From: Vreelandella azerica
Lineage (GTDB): Bacteria > Pseudomonadota > Gammaproteobacteria > Pseudomonadales > Halomonadaceae
NCBI RefSeq assembly: GCF_013112225.1
Contig: NZ_JABFHI010000001.1
Coordinates: 777,064-841,063 of the forward strand
Direction: 5' to 3'
DNA length: 64,000 bases
The notes under the pieces were generated by a model that was given only the letters and a program-made list of their open reading frames with translations, was not told the DNA's origin and ran no database searches. Below, piece by piece: positions 18,121 through 28,306 of the stretch. The first letter of the stretch is position 1; every line of letters begins with the position of its first letter. Both the position numbers and the translations under genes were made by a program.

Positions 18121-18618
18121 TTAGTCTTCTTTGATGTAAGCCTTTTCGATCACTACATCTTCCGCGGGCACATCTGCATGCATGCCACGACGGGTGGTGC
18201 TGACCTTGCGGATGGCATCAACCACGTCCATACCATCAACGACTTCAGCAAAGACCGCATAGCCCCAGCCCTGAAGATTCTTGCCGGTGTGGTTAAGAAA
18301 GGTGTTGTCATTGACGTTGATGAAAAACTGCGATGACGCAGAATGCGGATCCTGGGTGCGCGCCATGGCCAGGGTGCCCTTGGTATTCTTGAGGCCATTA
18401 TCTGCCTCGTTTTCAATGGGGTCACGGGTAGGTTTCTGATTGAACTCAAGATCAAAGCCGCCGCCCTGCACCATGAAGCCATCAATCACGCGGTGAAAGA
18501 GAGTGCCATCGTAAAAACCGTCGCGTACATACTGTTCAAAGTTGGCAGCCGTCACTGGCGCTTTTTCATGATTCAGCGCGATAGTGATATCACCGTGGTT
18601 GGTCTGTAATACGATCAT
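18121..18618 (-). CDS. ppiB: Cyclophilin-type peptidyl-prolyl isomerase B
   Basis: A 165-residue cytoplasmic cyclophilin (PpiB is 164 in E. coli). Active-site features are [13 protein letters not shown] (catalytic Arg, Phe and Gln), LAMART and SSQFFINV. No signal peptide. It catalyses cis-trans isomerisation of X-Pro bonds. Transcribed upstream of lpxH on the minus strand with a gap of about 50 bases and probably co-transcribed. It diverges from glnS about 130 bases away. Confidence 0.95.
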   Translation of the reverse strand: MIVLQTNHGDITIALNHEKAPVTAANFEQYVRDGFYDGTLFHRVIDGFMVQGGGFDLEFNQKPTRDPIENEADNGLKNTKGTLAMARTQDPHSASSQFFINVNDNTFLNHTGKNLQGWGYAVFAEVVDGMDVVDAIRKVSTTRRGMHADVPAEDVVIEKAYIKED

Positions 18619-18745
18619 CAGTAAATTCCTGTGTTATAAGGGACGTCCGCCTTGGCGCTATGCGCAAGTGTCACGTTATAATAGCCTTTTTGCTAGGCAG
18701 CGCGAAGCCCAGCACGTCATCCACCGAGAGGTTATCAACGCCACC

Positions 18746-20427
18746 ATGACCAACGAGACCACCCCAGCGCCGAATTTTATCCGTAATCAGGTACGCGAAG
18801 AGATTGAGGGCGGCAAGGTCACGAAAATTGTGACGCGCTTTCCGCCAGAGCCCAATGGCTTTCTGCATATCGGCCATGCCAAATCAATCTGCCTCAATTT
18901 CGGCCTGGCGGAGCAGATGGGTGGTGATTGTCATCTGCGCTTTGATGATACCAACCCCGCCAAGGAAGAGCAGGCCTACATTGATGCGATCAAGGAAGAC
19001 GTCAGCTGGTTAGGCTTTGAGTGGGCCGGGCCGGTTCGCTTTGCCTCGGACTATTTTGATCAGCTGTATGCCTGGGCGCAGCAGCTGATCCGCGATGTGG
19101 CAAGGCCTACGTTGACGATCTGTCGCCTGATGATATCCGCGAATACCGTGGCACCCTGACGGAGCCGGGCAGGCCCAGCCCTTACCGTGAGCGTAGCGCT
19201 GAGGAAAATCTCGACCTGCTAGAGAGGATGCGCACCGGTGAGTTTGCCGAAGGTGAAAAAGTCCTGCGCGCCAAAATTGATATGGCCTCGCCGAATATCA
19301 ATCTGCGCGACCCGATTCTTTACCGCATTCGCCATGCCGAGCACCACCAGACCGGTGACAAGTGGAAGATCTATCCTTCCTATGACTTCACCCACGGCCA
19401 GTCGGATGCCCTCGAAGGGATCACCCATTCCATCTGTACCCTGGAATTTGAAGACCATCGCCCGCTTTATGAATGGTTTCTGGATAATCTGCCGGTGCCT
19501 TGCAAACCGCGCCAGATTGAGTTTGCCCGCCTGAACCTCAACTACACCTTGACCTCCAAGCGTAAGCTCAAGCTGCTGGTGGATGAAGGCATTGTGGACG
19601 GCTGGGATGACCCGCGTATGCCGACTATCTCAGGCATGCGGCGGCGGGGGCATACCGCTGCGTCGATTCGCAAGTTCTGCGACATGATAGGCGTGACTCG
19701 TGCCGATGGCGGCCTGGTGGATATCGCCATGCTGACCCACGCGATCCGTTCGGATCTTGAAGACAACGCGCCACGGGCCATGTGCGTTCTCAAGCCGCTG
19801 AAGGTTGTGCTGACCAACGTACCCGAAGATCACGAAGAAGTGTATGAAGTCGCTGGCCACCCAGCCCGTGAAGATATGCCGGTACGCCAGGTGCCTTTCA
19901 CCCGTGAGCTGTATATCGATCAGGACGACTTCATGGAAGATGCGCCCAAGAAGTTTTTCCGTCTGGCACCGGGGAAAGAAGTCCGCTTGCGCAACAGTTA
20001 CGTGATCCGCTGTGATGAAGTGATCAAGGATGCCCATGGCGAAGTGACCGAACTGCACTGCAGCGTTGACTTCGATACCCTGGGCAAGAACCCGGAAGGT
20101 CGCAAGGTAAAAGGTGTTATTCACTGGGTTAGCGCCAGCCACGGCATTCCGGTGGAAGTGCGCCTGTATGACAACCTCTTTCTGGAAGAACAGCCGGACA
20201 AGGATAAAGACGTCGATTTTCTTGACCACCTGAACCCAGAGTCCCTGACGGTCACTCATGCCTTTGCTGAGCCGAGCCTTGCCAAGGCAGTGCCGGAGTC
20301 ACGCTTTCAGTTTGAACGGGTAGGCTACTTCTGCGCGGATCGCCATGCCTGTACGCCCGAGTCTCTGGTTTTCAATCGCACCGTCGGCCTGAAAGATAGC
20401 TGGGCCAAAATCAAGCAGAAGGGCTAA
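18746..20427 (+). CDS. glnS: Glutamine-tRNA ligase (frameshifted)
   Basis: Class I aminoacyl-tRNA synthetase that charges tRNA-Gln. The HIGH motif lies in [16 protein letters not shown], the CP1/acceptor binding region in HHQTGDKW and YDFTHGQSD, and the KMSKS-like loop as SKRKL followed by [14 protein letters not shown]. The C-terminal anticodon-binding beta barrels follow. Repaired length is about 560 residues, the family norm. The frame breaks near 19096-19100 (CGCGATGTGGCAAGG): one base is missing, or two are extra, before [10 protein letters not shown]. This is not in a homopolymer. Since the gene is normally essential in organisms using it, the break is most likely an error. The ATG at 18746 gives the usual N terminus. 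Confidence 0.93.
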
Positions 20428-20450
20428 TAACCAAGGGCTAAGGAAGTGCT

Positions 20451-21851
20451 ATGCAGATTTACAATACCCTGACACGTCGCAAGGAAGCTTTTACTACTCT
20501 GGAGCCGGGCAAGGTCAGTATGTACGTGTGCGGGATGACCGTCTACGACTACTGCCATCTTGGTCATGCCCGGGTCATGGTGGCCTTTGATGTGATTACT
20601 CGCTATCTGCGCGCGCGGGGGTATGAAGTCAATTATGTACGTAACATTACCGATATTGACGACAAGATCCTCAAACGGGCCGATGAGAACGGTGAAAGCA
20701 TTGATGCGCTAACCGAGCGCATGATTGCCGCCATGCACGAAGACGAAGCCCGGCTGTATGTCCAGCGGCCGGATCATGAACCCAGGGCCACTCGGCATAT
20801 CGACGATATTATTGCCATGATCGAGACCCTGATCGCGAAAGGCTTTGCTTACGCCGCGGATAATGGCGATGTCTACTATCGGGTGCGCCGCTTTGAGGGC
20901 TATGGCAAGCTCAATAACCGCAATCTGGATGACATGCGTTCCGGGGCACGTATCGAGGTGGATACCAGCAAAGAAGATCCGCTGGATTTTGTGCTTTGGA
21001 AAGCCGCCAAACCCGGCGAAGCCTATTGGCCTTCGCCCTGGGGCAATGGCCGCCCAGGCTGGCATATTGAATGCTCTGCGATGTCCAAGTGCTGCCTGGG
21101 AGACACCTTTGATATTCATGGTGGCGGGCCGGATCTGACTTTCCCCCACCATGAAAACGAGATTGCCCAGTCGGAAGCGGCCAATGATAAACCCTTTGTG
21201 ACGACCTGGATGCACGCAGGGGCTGTACGGGTCAATCAGGAAAAAATGTCCAAATCGCTGGGTAATTTCTTCACCATCCGCGATGTGCTGACCGAGCACG
21301 ATGCTGAAGTGGTGCGCTACCTACTGGTGGCCAGCCATTATCGCAGCCCGATCAACTATGCCCCGGATGCCCTGAATGAAGCGCGCAAGTCACTGACGCG
21401 TTTCTATACTGCGCTGGAAGGCGTTGAGCAAGGCGCGGTTGATACAGAAAGTACGCTGGCTTCCGAGTACCATCAGCGTTTTCTGGCCGCCATGGATGAT
21501 GACTTCAATACGCCTGAAGCATTGTCTGCCATGTTTGACCTGGCCCGTGAGCTTAACCGCCTCAAGGCAGCGGGTGACCTTCAGGCCAGCCAGCTGGCGG
21601 CAGAGCTCAAGTCACTGGGCAGCATTCTGGGGCTATTGCAGCAAGTGCCCAGCGCTTTTCTGAAAGGCGGGCAAGGGCAATCAGCACCCCTGGATGAGGC
21701 TGCTATTGAAGCCAAGATCGCTCAGCGTGCCGACGCCAAGGCCAACAAGGACTTTGCCCTGGCAGACAGCATCCGTGATGCTCTGGCTGAGCAGGGCATT
21801 ATCCTCAAAGATTCCCGTGAAGGCACCACCTGGGTGCTGGAATCCCGCTAA
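20451..21851 (+). CDS. cysS: Cysteine-tRNA ligase
   Basis: A 466-residue class I synthetase, normal length. Zinc ligands are seen in [16 protein letters not shown] (containing the HIGH-like HLGH) and [10 protein letters not shown], with HHENE further on; the KMSKS motif is present as KMSKSLGNF. It charges tRNA-Cys in the cytoplasm. It starts 23 bases after glnS with AAGGAAG upstream and is probably co-transcribed with it. It is followed by the 14-bp tandem repeat region and no clear terminator. Confidence 0.97.
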   Translation: MQIYNTLTRRKEAFTTLEPGKVSMYVCGMTVYDYCHLGHARVMVAFDVITRYLRARGYEVNYVRNITDIDDKILKRADENGESIDALTERMIAAMHEDEARLYVQRPDHEPRATRHIDDIIAMIETLIAKGFAYAADNGDVYYRVRRFEGYGKLNNRNLDDMRSGARIEVDTSKEDPLDFVLWKAAKPGEAYWPSPWGNGRPGWHIECSAMSKCCLGDTFDIHGGGPDLTFPHHENEIAQSEAANDKPFVTTWMHAGAVRVNQEKMSKSLGNFFTIRDVLTEHDAEVVRYLLVASHYRSPINYAPDALNEARKSLTRFYTALEGVEQGAVDTESTLASEYHQRFLAAMDDDFNTPEALSAMFDLARELNRLKAAGDLQASQLAAELKSLGSILGLLQQVPSAFLKGGQGQSAPLDEAAIEAKIAQRADAKANKDFALADSIRDALAEQGIILKDSREGTTWVLESR

Positions 21852-21857
21852 TTTGTG

Positions 21858-21966
21858 GTCGTCTGACACTGTCGGTCTGACACGGTCGGTCTGACACGGT
21901 CGGTCTGACACGGTCGGTCTGACACGGTCGGTCTGACATGGTCGGTCTGACATGGTCGGTCTGACT
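21858..21966. repeat. 14-bp tandem direct repeats downstream of cysS
   Basis: Six full copies of GTCGGTCTGACACG/GTCGGTCTGACATG run from 21871 to 21954 in perfect phase, flanked by a degenerate copy (21858-21870, one base short) and a partial one (21955-21966). The first four full copies end CACG and the last two CATG. Each unit contains an imperfect 11-base dyad, GTC-x-G-x-C-x-GAC. The array occupies the space between cysS and the osmoprotectant operon. It has no spacers and is not a CRISPR. Confidence 0.93.
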
Positions 21967-21974
21967 TCAACGCT

Positions 21975-22043
21975 GGCGGGTTTTATACTCAATGCAATGA
22001 TTTATCAAACGTGGATCATTGACAGTGAGCTATAAAACCCGCC
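21975..22043. promoter_or_regulatory. Long nested inverted repeat before the osmoprotectant operon
   Basis: A perfect 13-bp inverted repeat, GGCGGGTTTTATA (21975-21987) and TATAAAACCCGCC (22031-22043), encloses CTCA/TGAG and a further perfect 7-bp repeat CAATGAT (21995-22001) / ATCATTG (22015-22021). Only the central 13 bases are unpaired apart from small internal loops. As RNA it could be a 69-nt hairpin ending 24 bases before the start codon; as DNA a large operator or a terminator for cysS. No T-tract follows. Confidence 0.7.
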
Positions 22044-22067
22044 TTGAGGCAAATCATCAGAAGGATC

Positions 22068-22997
22068 ATGAATATGTACCAGACACCTAAACGCCTGGCA
22101 GCTGGCGTACTCGCGTTGGCCGTTCTTTCTTCTCAGGCGATGTTGACCGCCCAGGCCGACGATGCTGTGGTGGTGGCGTCAAAAATTGATACTGAAGGCG
22201 CCGTGCTGGGGCAGTTGATTGCCCAGACCCTTGAGCGCCATGACATTCCTGTGGAAAAGCGCTTGCAACTGGGTGGCACCAGTGTCGTCAGAGGGGCGCT
22301 GCTGGCTGGGGAGATTGATCTTTACCCGGAATACACCGGCAATGGGGCTTTCTTTTTCGATATGACCGATAGCCCCGTATGGAATAATGCTGAGGAGGCT
22401 TTCGAGACAGTCAAGCAGCGCGATGCAGAGAATGATTTGGTCTGGCTTTCACCTGCCAGTGCCAATAACACCTGGGCTATGAGTGTGCGTGGCGATGTGG
22501 CGGAGGCCCATGATCTGCAAACCCTGGAAGACCTTGCCGATTATCTGGCCGATGGCGGTGAATTCAAGTTTGCTGCCAGCACCGAGTTTGTTGAATCAGA
22601 ACAGGCCCTGCCAGCCTTCCAGTCTGCCTATGGCTTTGAGCTTGACGAAGATCAGTTACTGGTGCTTTCCGGAGGCAATACCGCTGCCACCATGCGCGCG
22701 GCCGCCCAGCAGACCAGTGGTGTCAACGCGGCCATGACCTATGGTACTGACGGCGGCCTGAGCGCCTTGGGTCTGGTGGTGCTGGAAGATTCACTGGGCG
22801 TTCAGCCCGTCTACCAGCCAGCGCCTGTCATTCGTGAAGAAGCCCTGGACGCTTATCCGCAAATCGAGCCAGCATTGAATGAGGTTTTTGCGACACTGGA
22901 TCTGGAAACGCTGCAACGTCTGAATGCCGATGTGGCCGTTAATGGCTTGTCTGCTGAAACCGTAGCCGCTGACTACCTTGATGCCCTTGAGCCTTAG
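22068..22997 (+). CDS. osmF: Glycine betaine-type ABC transporter substrate-binding protein (OsmF/YehZ-like)
   Basis: A periplasmic binding protein of about 309 residues, OpuAC/OsmF type. Signal peptide at residues 1-29 with cleavage likely after AQA. The mature protein starts DDAVVVASKIDTEG, and LGGTSVVRGALLAGEIDLYPEYTGNG is the clear OsmF/OpuC-family ligand lobe (sequence split across two strands). It delivers quaternary amines such as glycine betaine to the YehYXW permease. AAGGAT precedes the ATG at 22068; an alternative ATG lies at 22074 and the frame is open from a TTG at 22044. First gene of a four-gene operon in the same order as E. coli yehZYXW. Confidence 0.9.
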   Translation: MNMYQTPKRLAAGVLALAVLSSQAMLTAQADDAVVVASKIDTEGAVLGQLIAQTLERHDIPVEKRLQLGGTSVVRGALLAGEIDLYPEYTGNGAFFFDMTDSPVWNNAEEAFETVKQRDAENDLVWLSPASANNTWAMSVRGDVAEAHDLQTLEDLADYLADGGEFKFAASTEFVESEQALPAFQSAYGFELDEDQLLVLSGGNTAATMRAAAQQTSGVNAAMTYGTDGGLSALGLVVLEDSLGVQPVYQPAPVIREEALDAYPQIEPALNEVFATLDLETLQRLNADVAVNGLSAETVAADYLDALEP

Positions 22998-23078
22998 TCT
23001 GTCTGCCTAAAAGCCCGAGTTAATTGGAAGCTTAATCTGTATGCCGTTAATGGATGCGCTACCCACGCAGAGCAAAGG

Positions 23079-24248
23079 ATGGATAAAAGGCCCCCTAACT
23101 GGGTGATGACCGTTTTGTCCATCGTCATGTTGGTGGCGCTCTGGGGTTTGGATAACGTCAGTGTCGCGGCTAACAGAATTGTGGCTGGCAGCGGCTACGC
23201 CAGTTGGGAGGCATTTGGGTGGATGGGGGTCGCGCTGGCATCGCTGCTTTTACTCTTCGTGCTCTTGATGGCCTGGCAGCCGACGCATTCACGCTTAAAC
23301 CTGCTGTCTCAGCTGGCAGCGATTATCTTGCTGCTGCTGTTGATGCCGTTTGGCCTGATGGCCGCCAGTGCCGCTTTGATTGACCCACAGATGCCCCAGG
23401 CACGCCTGAGCGCAGGGGCCGCGTACTGGGTGGTGCTGTTTTGTGCCTTGCTGGCACTAGTGGAACTGCGCTTGCGATTGGCACTGTCCAGGTTCTGGAT
23501 AGTGCTGATCATGTCAGGTGTTGGTGGGCTGTGGTGGCTATGTGCGTCACTGTGGTTGGATCGTCTGGCACTGGTGCAGGAGTTCCAGGCCCGCGAAGCG
23601 GCCTTCTGGCTTGCTTTCAGTGAGCACCTTGCCATGGTGTCGATTGCCGTAGGCGTCAGTATTGTATTGGGAATCATCCTGGCGTTACTGATCCGTCGCT
23701 ACCGTGCCATTCAGCGCGGTGCCTTTGCGTTACTGAACTTTTTTCAGACTATTCCCAGCCTGGCGCTGTTCGGGCTCTTGCTGGCGCCTCTCGCCTGGGT
23801 ATCGGCTAATGTGCCTTTTGCGGCAGCTTTGGGCATTCAAGGGATTGGTTGGACGCCTGCCTTGCTGGCGCTGGTTATCTATAGTCTGTTGCCCATGGTG
23901 CGTAATACCTATGTCGCCCTGGAGGCGGTCAGCCCAGATGTGCTGGACGCGGCCAGCGGCATGGGAATGTATCCCTCACAGCGTTTCTGGCAGGTACGGG
24001 TGCCTCTGGCACTGCCCATCCTGCTTGAAGGTATCCGGATTACCGCGGTGCAGGCGATTGGCCTGACGGCTGTTGCGGCACTGATTGGTGCGGGCGGGCT
24101 GGGTTCATTCATTTTTCAAGGATTAGGGCAGGCTGCGATGGATATGGTGTTATTGGGCGCACTGCCTATTTTGCTGATTGCGCTGGTGGTTGACGCCGGT
24201 CTGGGTGCGCTGAGTGAAGCGCTGCGCCAGGGGGCTAGCGATGATTGA
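23079..24248 (+). CDS. yehY: Osmoprotectant ABC transporter permease (YehY-like)
   Basis: A 389-residue inner-membrane permease, matching the long permease YehY (385 in E. coli). An N-terminal extension of about five hydrophobic segments precedes the BPD_transp_1 domain (about residues 180-385), whose cytoplasmic coupling loop is seen in EAVSPDVLDAASGMGM (the EAA-like motif). The start is an ATG after AGCAAAGG. The last codons overlap the ATPase gene by eight bases, indicating translational coupling. Works as a pair with the short permease at 25196. Confidence 0.88.
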   Translation: MDKRPPNWVMTVLSIVMLVALWGLDNVSVAANRIVAGSGYASWEAFGWMGVALASLLLLFVLLMAWQPTHSRLNLLSQLAAIILLLLLMPFGLMAASAALIDPQMPQARLSAGAAYWVVLFCALLALVELRLRLALSRFWIVLIMSGVGGLWWLCASLWLDRLALVQEFQAREAAFWLAFSEHLAMVSIAVGVSIVLGIILALLIRRYRAIQRGAFALLNFFQTIPSLALFGLLLAPLAWVSANVPFAAALGIQGIGWTPALLALVIYSLLPMVRNTYVALEAVSPDVLDAASGMGMYPSQRFWQVRVPLALPILLEGIRITAVQAIGLTAVAALIGAGGLGSFIFQGLGQAAMDMVLLGALPILLIALVVDAGLGALSEALRQGASDD

Positions 24249-25206
24249 ATTATGCAACGTCAGCAAGTTTTTTGATCAGACGCCAGCGGTTGAAGAGCTG
24301 ACCCTGAGCATTCCCAAAGGCAAGTTCTGCGCCCTGGTGGGCACCTCTGGCTGCGGAAAATCAACCACCCTGCGTATGATCAACCGTCTGCTGACCCACA
24401 GCAGCGGCGAGATTGAGCTGGATGGTCAGTCTATTGATGCCTATGACCCTGTCTTGCTACGGCGGCGAATTGGCTATGTGATTCAGAACACCGGTCTGTT
24501 TCCCCATTGGAACGTGGCACGCAATATCGGCCTGGTTCCTCGTCTGCTTAAATGGCCTACCGCCCAGGTCAATCAGCGGGTGGAAGAGCTGATGGGGCTG
24601 CTGGGGTTGCCGGTCAGTGAGTTTGCCCATAAATATCCTCATCAGCTATCCGGTGGGCAGGCCCAAAGGGTGGGGGTGGCGCGAGCGCTGGCAGCTGACC
24701 CGGATATTCTGTTGATGGATGAGCCTTTTGGCGCCCTGGATCCGATTACCCGGGAAAAACTCCAGGAGATGCTGATGCAGCTGCAAGCCAGGCTGCATAA
24801 AACCATCGTGTTTGTCACCCATGATATGGATGAAGCCCTGCGCCTGGCCGACATGCTTGTGGTGATGCGTGATGGCCGTATCGTGCAGCAGGGAACACCG
24901 CTATCGCTGCTGCAGAAGCCAACAGATTCTTTTGTTGATTCCCTTCTGGGCGGGCTGGAGCGTGGGTTGAAACAGGCTTCCCTGACTCGGGTTAAAGATC
25001 ATATGGCGCCGCTTGGGCCGCATTTACCCGCGCAGTCGCGGGTGATGACTGAGCAGACATTGCGCCAGGCACTCTCGATGATGCTGCGCGACCATTGTGA
25101 ATGGCTAACGGTGGTGGATCAACACGATGTACCGGTAGGAGAGTTGTCGCTGCGCAAGTTGGTCAAAGAAGCGTTTCAAGCCCAGGAGAAGTCGCGTGAC
25201 GTCTAG
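24241..25206 (+). CDS. yehX: Osmoprotectant ABC transporter ATPase (YehX-like)
   Basis: A 321-residue ABC ATPase. Walker A GTSGCGKST, Q-loop in YVIQNTGLFPH, signature LSGGQAQRVGVARAL, Walker B ILLMDEPFGALD and switch His in VTHDMDEAL are all present. A C-terminal extension (about residues 245-315) resembles a degenerate CBS-type region that in OpuA-like ATPases senses ionic strength; this is weak here. The ATG at 24241 overlaps the upstream permease stop. It also overlaps the next permease by 11 bases. Confidence 0.92.
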   Translation: MIELCNVSKFFDQTPAVEELTLSIPKGKFCALVGTSGCGKSTTLRMINRLLTHSSGEIELDGQSIDAYDPVLLRRRIGYVIQNTGLFPHWNVARNIGLVPRLLKWPTAQVNQRVEELMGLLGLPVSEFAHKYPHQLSGGQAQRVGVARALAADPDILLMDEPFGALDPITREKLQEMLMQLQARLHKTIVFVTHDMDEALRLADMLVVMRDGRIVQQGTPLSLLQKPTDSFVDSLLGGLERGLKQASLTRVKDHMAPLGPHLPAQSRVMTEQTLRQALSMMLRDHCEWLTVVDQHDVPVGELSLRKLVKEAFQAQEKSRDV

Positions 25207-25963
25207 GCCTGTGCATCCACGTTCTGCCTATCACCCGATTCAGCTGCTGTGGCCCTTGATGTGGCTGGTGTTGTTAGTCGGTGTGGTATTGATGATCCCC
25301 CATGCGCAAACGCTGTTTCAATGGCTGGCGCCAGATGCGCGACAGGTGATCTATCAGCGCGCGGATTTCACCCAGTTGCTGGGCCGTCACCTTATGGTGG
25401 TAGGAGTGGCGGCTTCTATTACGATCACATTGGGTGTGTTGGCAGGCGTGATGGTTACCCGCCAGTGGGGGCGCGATTTTCTGCCCCTGGTGTCTCAGAT
25501 TGCCTCTCTGGGGCAAACCTTCCCACCGGTTGCCGTGCTGGCGCTGGCGGTTCCCGCTCTTGGGTTCGGGACGATACCTATTATTGTTGCCCTGGTGCTG
25601 TATGGGTTGTTGCCTATAGTGCGTAACACCATTGCCGGCCTGAAAGACGTTGACCCAGGTGTGGTCTCAGCGGCCTACGGCATGGGGATGACGCCAGGGC
25701 AGATCCTGCGTCAGGTGGAATTGCCGCTGGCGGCGCCGGTGATTCTGGCCGGTATCCGTACCTCGGTGACCATCAATATTGCCACTGCTGCGCTAGGCGC
25801 CACCGTGGGGGCCAGCAATTTGGGTGATCCTATTATTGCCGGCATCGTCAATGCCAATAATGCCTATATCGTTCAGGGAGCTATGGTGATTGCGCTGCTG
25901 GCGGTCAGTATCGATAGTATTTTTGAAGTCTTTCAGCGACGTTTACGTTTACATACGCCTTAA
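25196..25963 (+). CDS. yehW: Osmoprotectant ABC transporter permease (YehW-like)
   Basis: A 255-residue permease of the BPD_transp_1 type with about six hydrophobic segments. The EAA-like loop is DVDPGVVSAAYGMGM. It corresponds to the short permease YehW (243 residues). The GTG at 25196 has AGGAG upstream inside the ATPase gene, so the two genes overlap by 11 bases. Last gene of the osmoprotectant operon; no clear terminator follows in the 130 bases before the dehydrogenase genes. Confidence 0.88.
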   Translation: MTSRPVHPRSAYHPIQLLWPLMWLVLLVGVVLMIPHAQTLFQWLAPDARQVIYQRADFTQLLGRHLMVVGVAASITITLGVLAGVMVTRQWGRDFLPLVSQIASLGQTFPPVAVLALAVPALGFGTIPIIVALVLYGLLPIVRNTIAGLKDVDPGVVSAAYGMGMTPGQILRQVELPLAAPVILAGIRTSVTINIATAALGATVGASNLGDPIIAGIVNANNAYIVQGAMVIALLAVSIDSIFEVFQRRLRLHTP

Positions 25964-26097
25964 GTTGAATGCCTTAACGTGGTTGGCTGCGTTAGTGTCA
26001 TCAGTGTTGCGTTGACCGATGTTGGGGAAATCCCCTGGCATAAAGGGAAATAACCGACAACACTGCCCTCAAAAGGGGCCTGATAAGGATAACAACC

Positions 26098-27297
26098 ATG
26101 ACACAAGCCACGTACCAACCGGCCTTCATGACCGGTGATGAGTTTTCGATTCCTACCTTCAGCGTATTGAATCATGACGGTGACATCTATCCCGATGCTC
26201 AGTCACCTGATTTGCCCCGCGATAAAGCCCGCCATATTTACCATGCCATGCTGGCGACCCGGATTCTGGATGAGCGGATGATGGCTGCTCAGCGACAGGG
26301 TCGGCTAAGTTTTTACATGCAATGTACCGGTGAAGAAGCTTCCGTAATTGGTGCCACCGCAGCACTGGATGACGCTGATATGATCATGGCCCAGTACCGT
26401 GAGCAGGGCGCGCTGATGTATCGCGGCTTCAGCTTTGATGAATTCATGAACCAGCTGTTCGGTAATCAGTTGGATTACGGCAAGGGTCGCCAGATGCCGG
26501 TTCATTATGGCTCCCGCAAGCTTCACTACATGACCATTTCATCGCCACTGGCGACCCAGATCCCTCAAGCGGCGGGTTATGCCTATGGCCAGAAACTGGC
26601 CGGTGAAGGCCACTGCACCCTGACCTTTTTTGGTGAAGGTGCCGCCTCAGAAGGGGACTTTCACGCCGCGCTGAACATGGCATCGGTGCATGAGGTGCCG
26701 GTGATTTTCTTCTGCCGGAACAACGGCTACGCTATTTCAACACCGGCGGTGGAGCAGTTCGCCGCTGACGGTATTGCACCCCGGGCGTTTGGCTATCGCA
26801 TGCATGTCATTCGCGTGGACGGTAACGATGTGCTGGCGGTGTACGAAGCCACCCGTCTGGCCCGCGAGATGGCAGTGAAAGACAACAAGCCGGTACTGAT
26901 TGAAGCCATGACCTACCGTCTGGCTGCCCACTCTTCGTCCGACGACCCCTCGGGCTATCGCTCAAAGGATGAAGAAGAAATCTGGCGCCTTAAAGACCCG
27001 ATCCTGCGCATGCGCAAATGGCTCGAACAGCAGAACTGGTGGAGTGAAGATGAAGAAACTGATACTCAGGAAAGCCTGCGCCGTGAAGTGCTCGACACCA
27101 TGAAGCGTGCTGAAAAGCGCCCCTCTCCCGAACTGGATACCCTGATTACCGACGTCTATGCCGAGGTTACTCCGGCGCTGCAGCGCCAGTATGATGCCCT
27201 CAAGGCGCATATCCGCTGTTACCCCGATGCCTACCCCAAAGGCGCCCAGGCGTTAGGCCTGAAGGGTGATCAGCAACATAAGACGGGAGAACAGTGA
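26098..27297 (+). CDS. bkdA1: Branched-chain 2-oxoacid dehydrogenase E1 component, alpha subunit
   Basis: A 399-residue thiamine diphosphate enzyme subunit. The ThDP motif is [15 protein letters not shown]...NNGYAIS (GDG-x-NN type), and [23 protein letters not shown] and [11 protein letters not shown] are all near-identical in pattern to the branched-chain E1-alpha of mitochondria rather than pyruvate dehydrogenase. The last of these is the phosphorylation loop region, with the HSSSDD serines that in animals are targets of a regulatory kinase. With E1-beta it decarboxylates the 2-oxoacids of Val, Leu and Ile. AAGGATAACAACC precedes the ATG. First of a four-gene run ending in a protein kinase. 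Confidence 0.92.
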   Translation: MTQATYQPAFMTGDEFSIPTFSVLNHDGDIYPDAQSPDLPRDKARHIYHAMLATRILDERMMAAQRQGRLSFYMQCTGEEASVIGATAALDDADMIMAQYREQGALMYRGFSFDEFMNQLFGNQLDYGKGRQMPVHYGSRKLHYMTISSPLATQIPQAAGYAYGQKLAGEGHCTLTFFGEGAASEGDFHAALNMASVHEVPVIFFCRNNGYAISTPAVEQFAADGIAPRAFGYRMHVIRVDGNDVLAVYEATRLAREMAVKDNKPVLIEAMTYRLAAHSSSDDPSGYRSKDEEEIWRLKDPILRMRKWLEQQNWWSEDEETDTQESLRREVLDTMKRAEKRPSPELDTLITDVYAEVTPALQRQYDALKAHIRCYPDAYPKGAQALGLKGDQQHKTGEQ

Positions 27298-27298
27298 T

Positions 27299-28276
27299 AT
27301 GCCAACCATGAATATGCTGCAGGCCATCAATAACGCCCTGGATATCGCCATGGCGGAAGATGACAAGGTGCTGTGCTTTGGCGAAGACGTGGGTGTTTTC
27401 GGCGGAGTGTTTCGCGCTACCAGCCATCTGCAGGAAAAGTATGGTAAAGCCCGCTGTTTCAATACCCCGCTGGTGGAACAGGGCATTATCGGCTTTGCCA
27501 ACGGCCTGGCGGCGCAAGGCTCGGTACCGGTGGCTGAGATCCAGTTTGCCGACTACATCTTTCCGGCTTTCGACCAGATTGTGAACGAGACGGCCAAATA
27601 CCGTTACCGCTCCGGCGATCTGTTTAATGTCGGCGGGCTGACCATTCGCACGCCCTATGGCGGCGGTATCCACGGTGGGCTTTACCACTCCCAGTCGCCT
27701 GAAGCCTATTTCACCCACACTCCCGGTTTGAAAGTGGTGGTACCGCGAGACCCTTATCAGGCCAAGGGTTTGCTGCTCGCTGCCATTCGTGACCCTGACC
27801 CGGTCATCTTTTTTGAACCTAAGCGCCTTTATCGTGCATCAGTGGGTGAAGTGCCCGAAGAAGACTATCAGCTGCCGATTGGCGAGGCTGAAATCATCAA
27901 GCAGGGTAGTGATATCACCGTTGTTGGCTGGGGCGCCCAGATGGAAGTGATTGGCAAGGCGGTTGAGCTTGCCGAAGAAGCGGGTATTGCCTGTGAAGTG
28001 ATTGATCTACGCAGTCTCTTGCCCTGGGATGTGGAGACAGTCGCAGACTCCGTATTCAAGACAGGCCGCCTGGTAGTGACTCATGAAGCGCCCTTGACCG
28101 GTGGCTTTGCCGGTGAAATTACTGCTGCCATTCAGGAGCGCTGTTTCCTTTACCTTGAATCGCCGATTGCGCGTGTGACCGGCATGGATACGCCTTTCCC
28201 GCTGGCGCTGGAGAAAGAGTATTTCCCCGATCATCTGAAAATATTCGCCGCTATCCAGCACAGCGTCAATTTCTGA
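27299..28276 (+). CDS. bkdA2: Branched-chain 2-oxoacid dehydrogenase E1 component, beta subunit
   Basis: A 325-residue E1-beta (transketolase pyrimidine and C-terminal domains). [45 protein letters not shown] and [11 protein letters not shown] are characteristic; the C-terminal domain shows [14 protein letters not shown]. The start ATG is one base after the E1-alpha TGA, with GGAG upstream, so expression is tightly coupled. It contributes the pyrimidine-binding half of the active site in the heterotetramer. Confidence 0.94.
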   Translation: MPTMNMLQAINNALDIAMAEDDKVLCFGEDVGVFGGVFRATSHLQEKYGKARCFNTPLVEQGIIGFANGLAAQGSVPVAEIQFADYIFPAFDQIVNETAKYRYRSGDLFNVGGLTIRTPYGGGIHGGLYHSQSPEAYFTHTPGLKVVVPRDPYQAKGLLLAAIRDPDPVIFFEPKRLYRASVGEVPEEDYQLPIGEAEIIKQGSDITVVGWGAQMEVIGKAVELAEEAGIACEVIDLRSLLPWDVETVADSVFKTGRLVVTHEAPLTGGFAGEITAAIQERCFLYLESPIARVTGMDTPFPLALEKEYFPDHLKIFAAIQHSVNF

Positions 28277-28306
28277 CGTTGCCTGAAGGGTTCAAAGGAG
28301 ACCGAC

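Noticed and set aside
21858..21966. CRISPR array
   Set aside because: Repeat unit is only 14 bp and the copies are directly adjacent with no unique spacers; no cas genes nearby.
21681..21992. Minus-strand repeat-containing protein
   Set aside because: The frame merely translates the 14-bp repeat and the 3' end of cysS in reverse; no ribosome site and low-complexity sequence.
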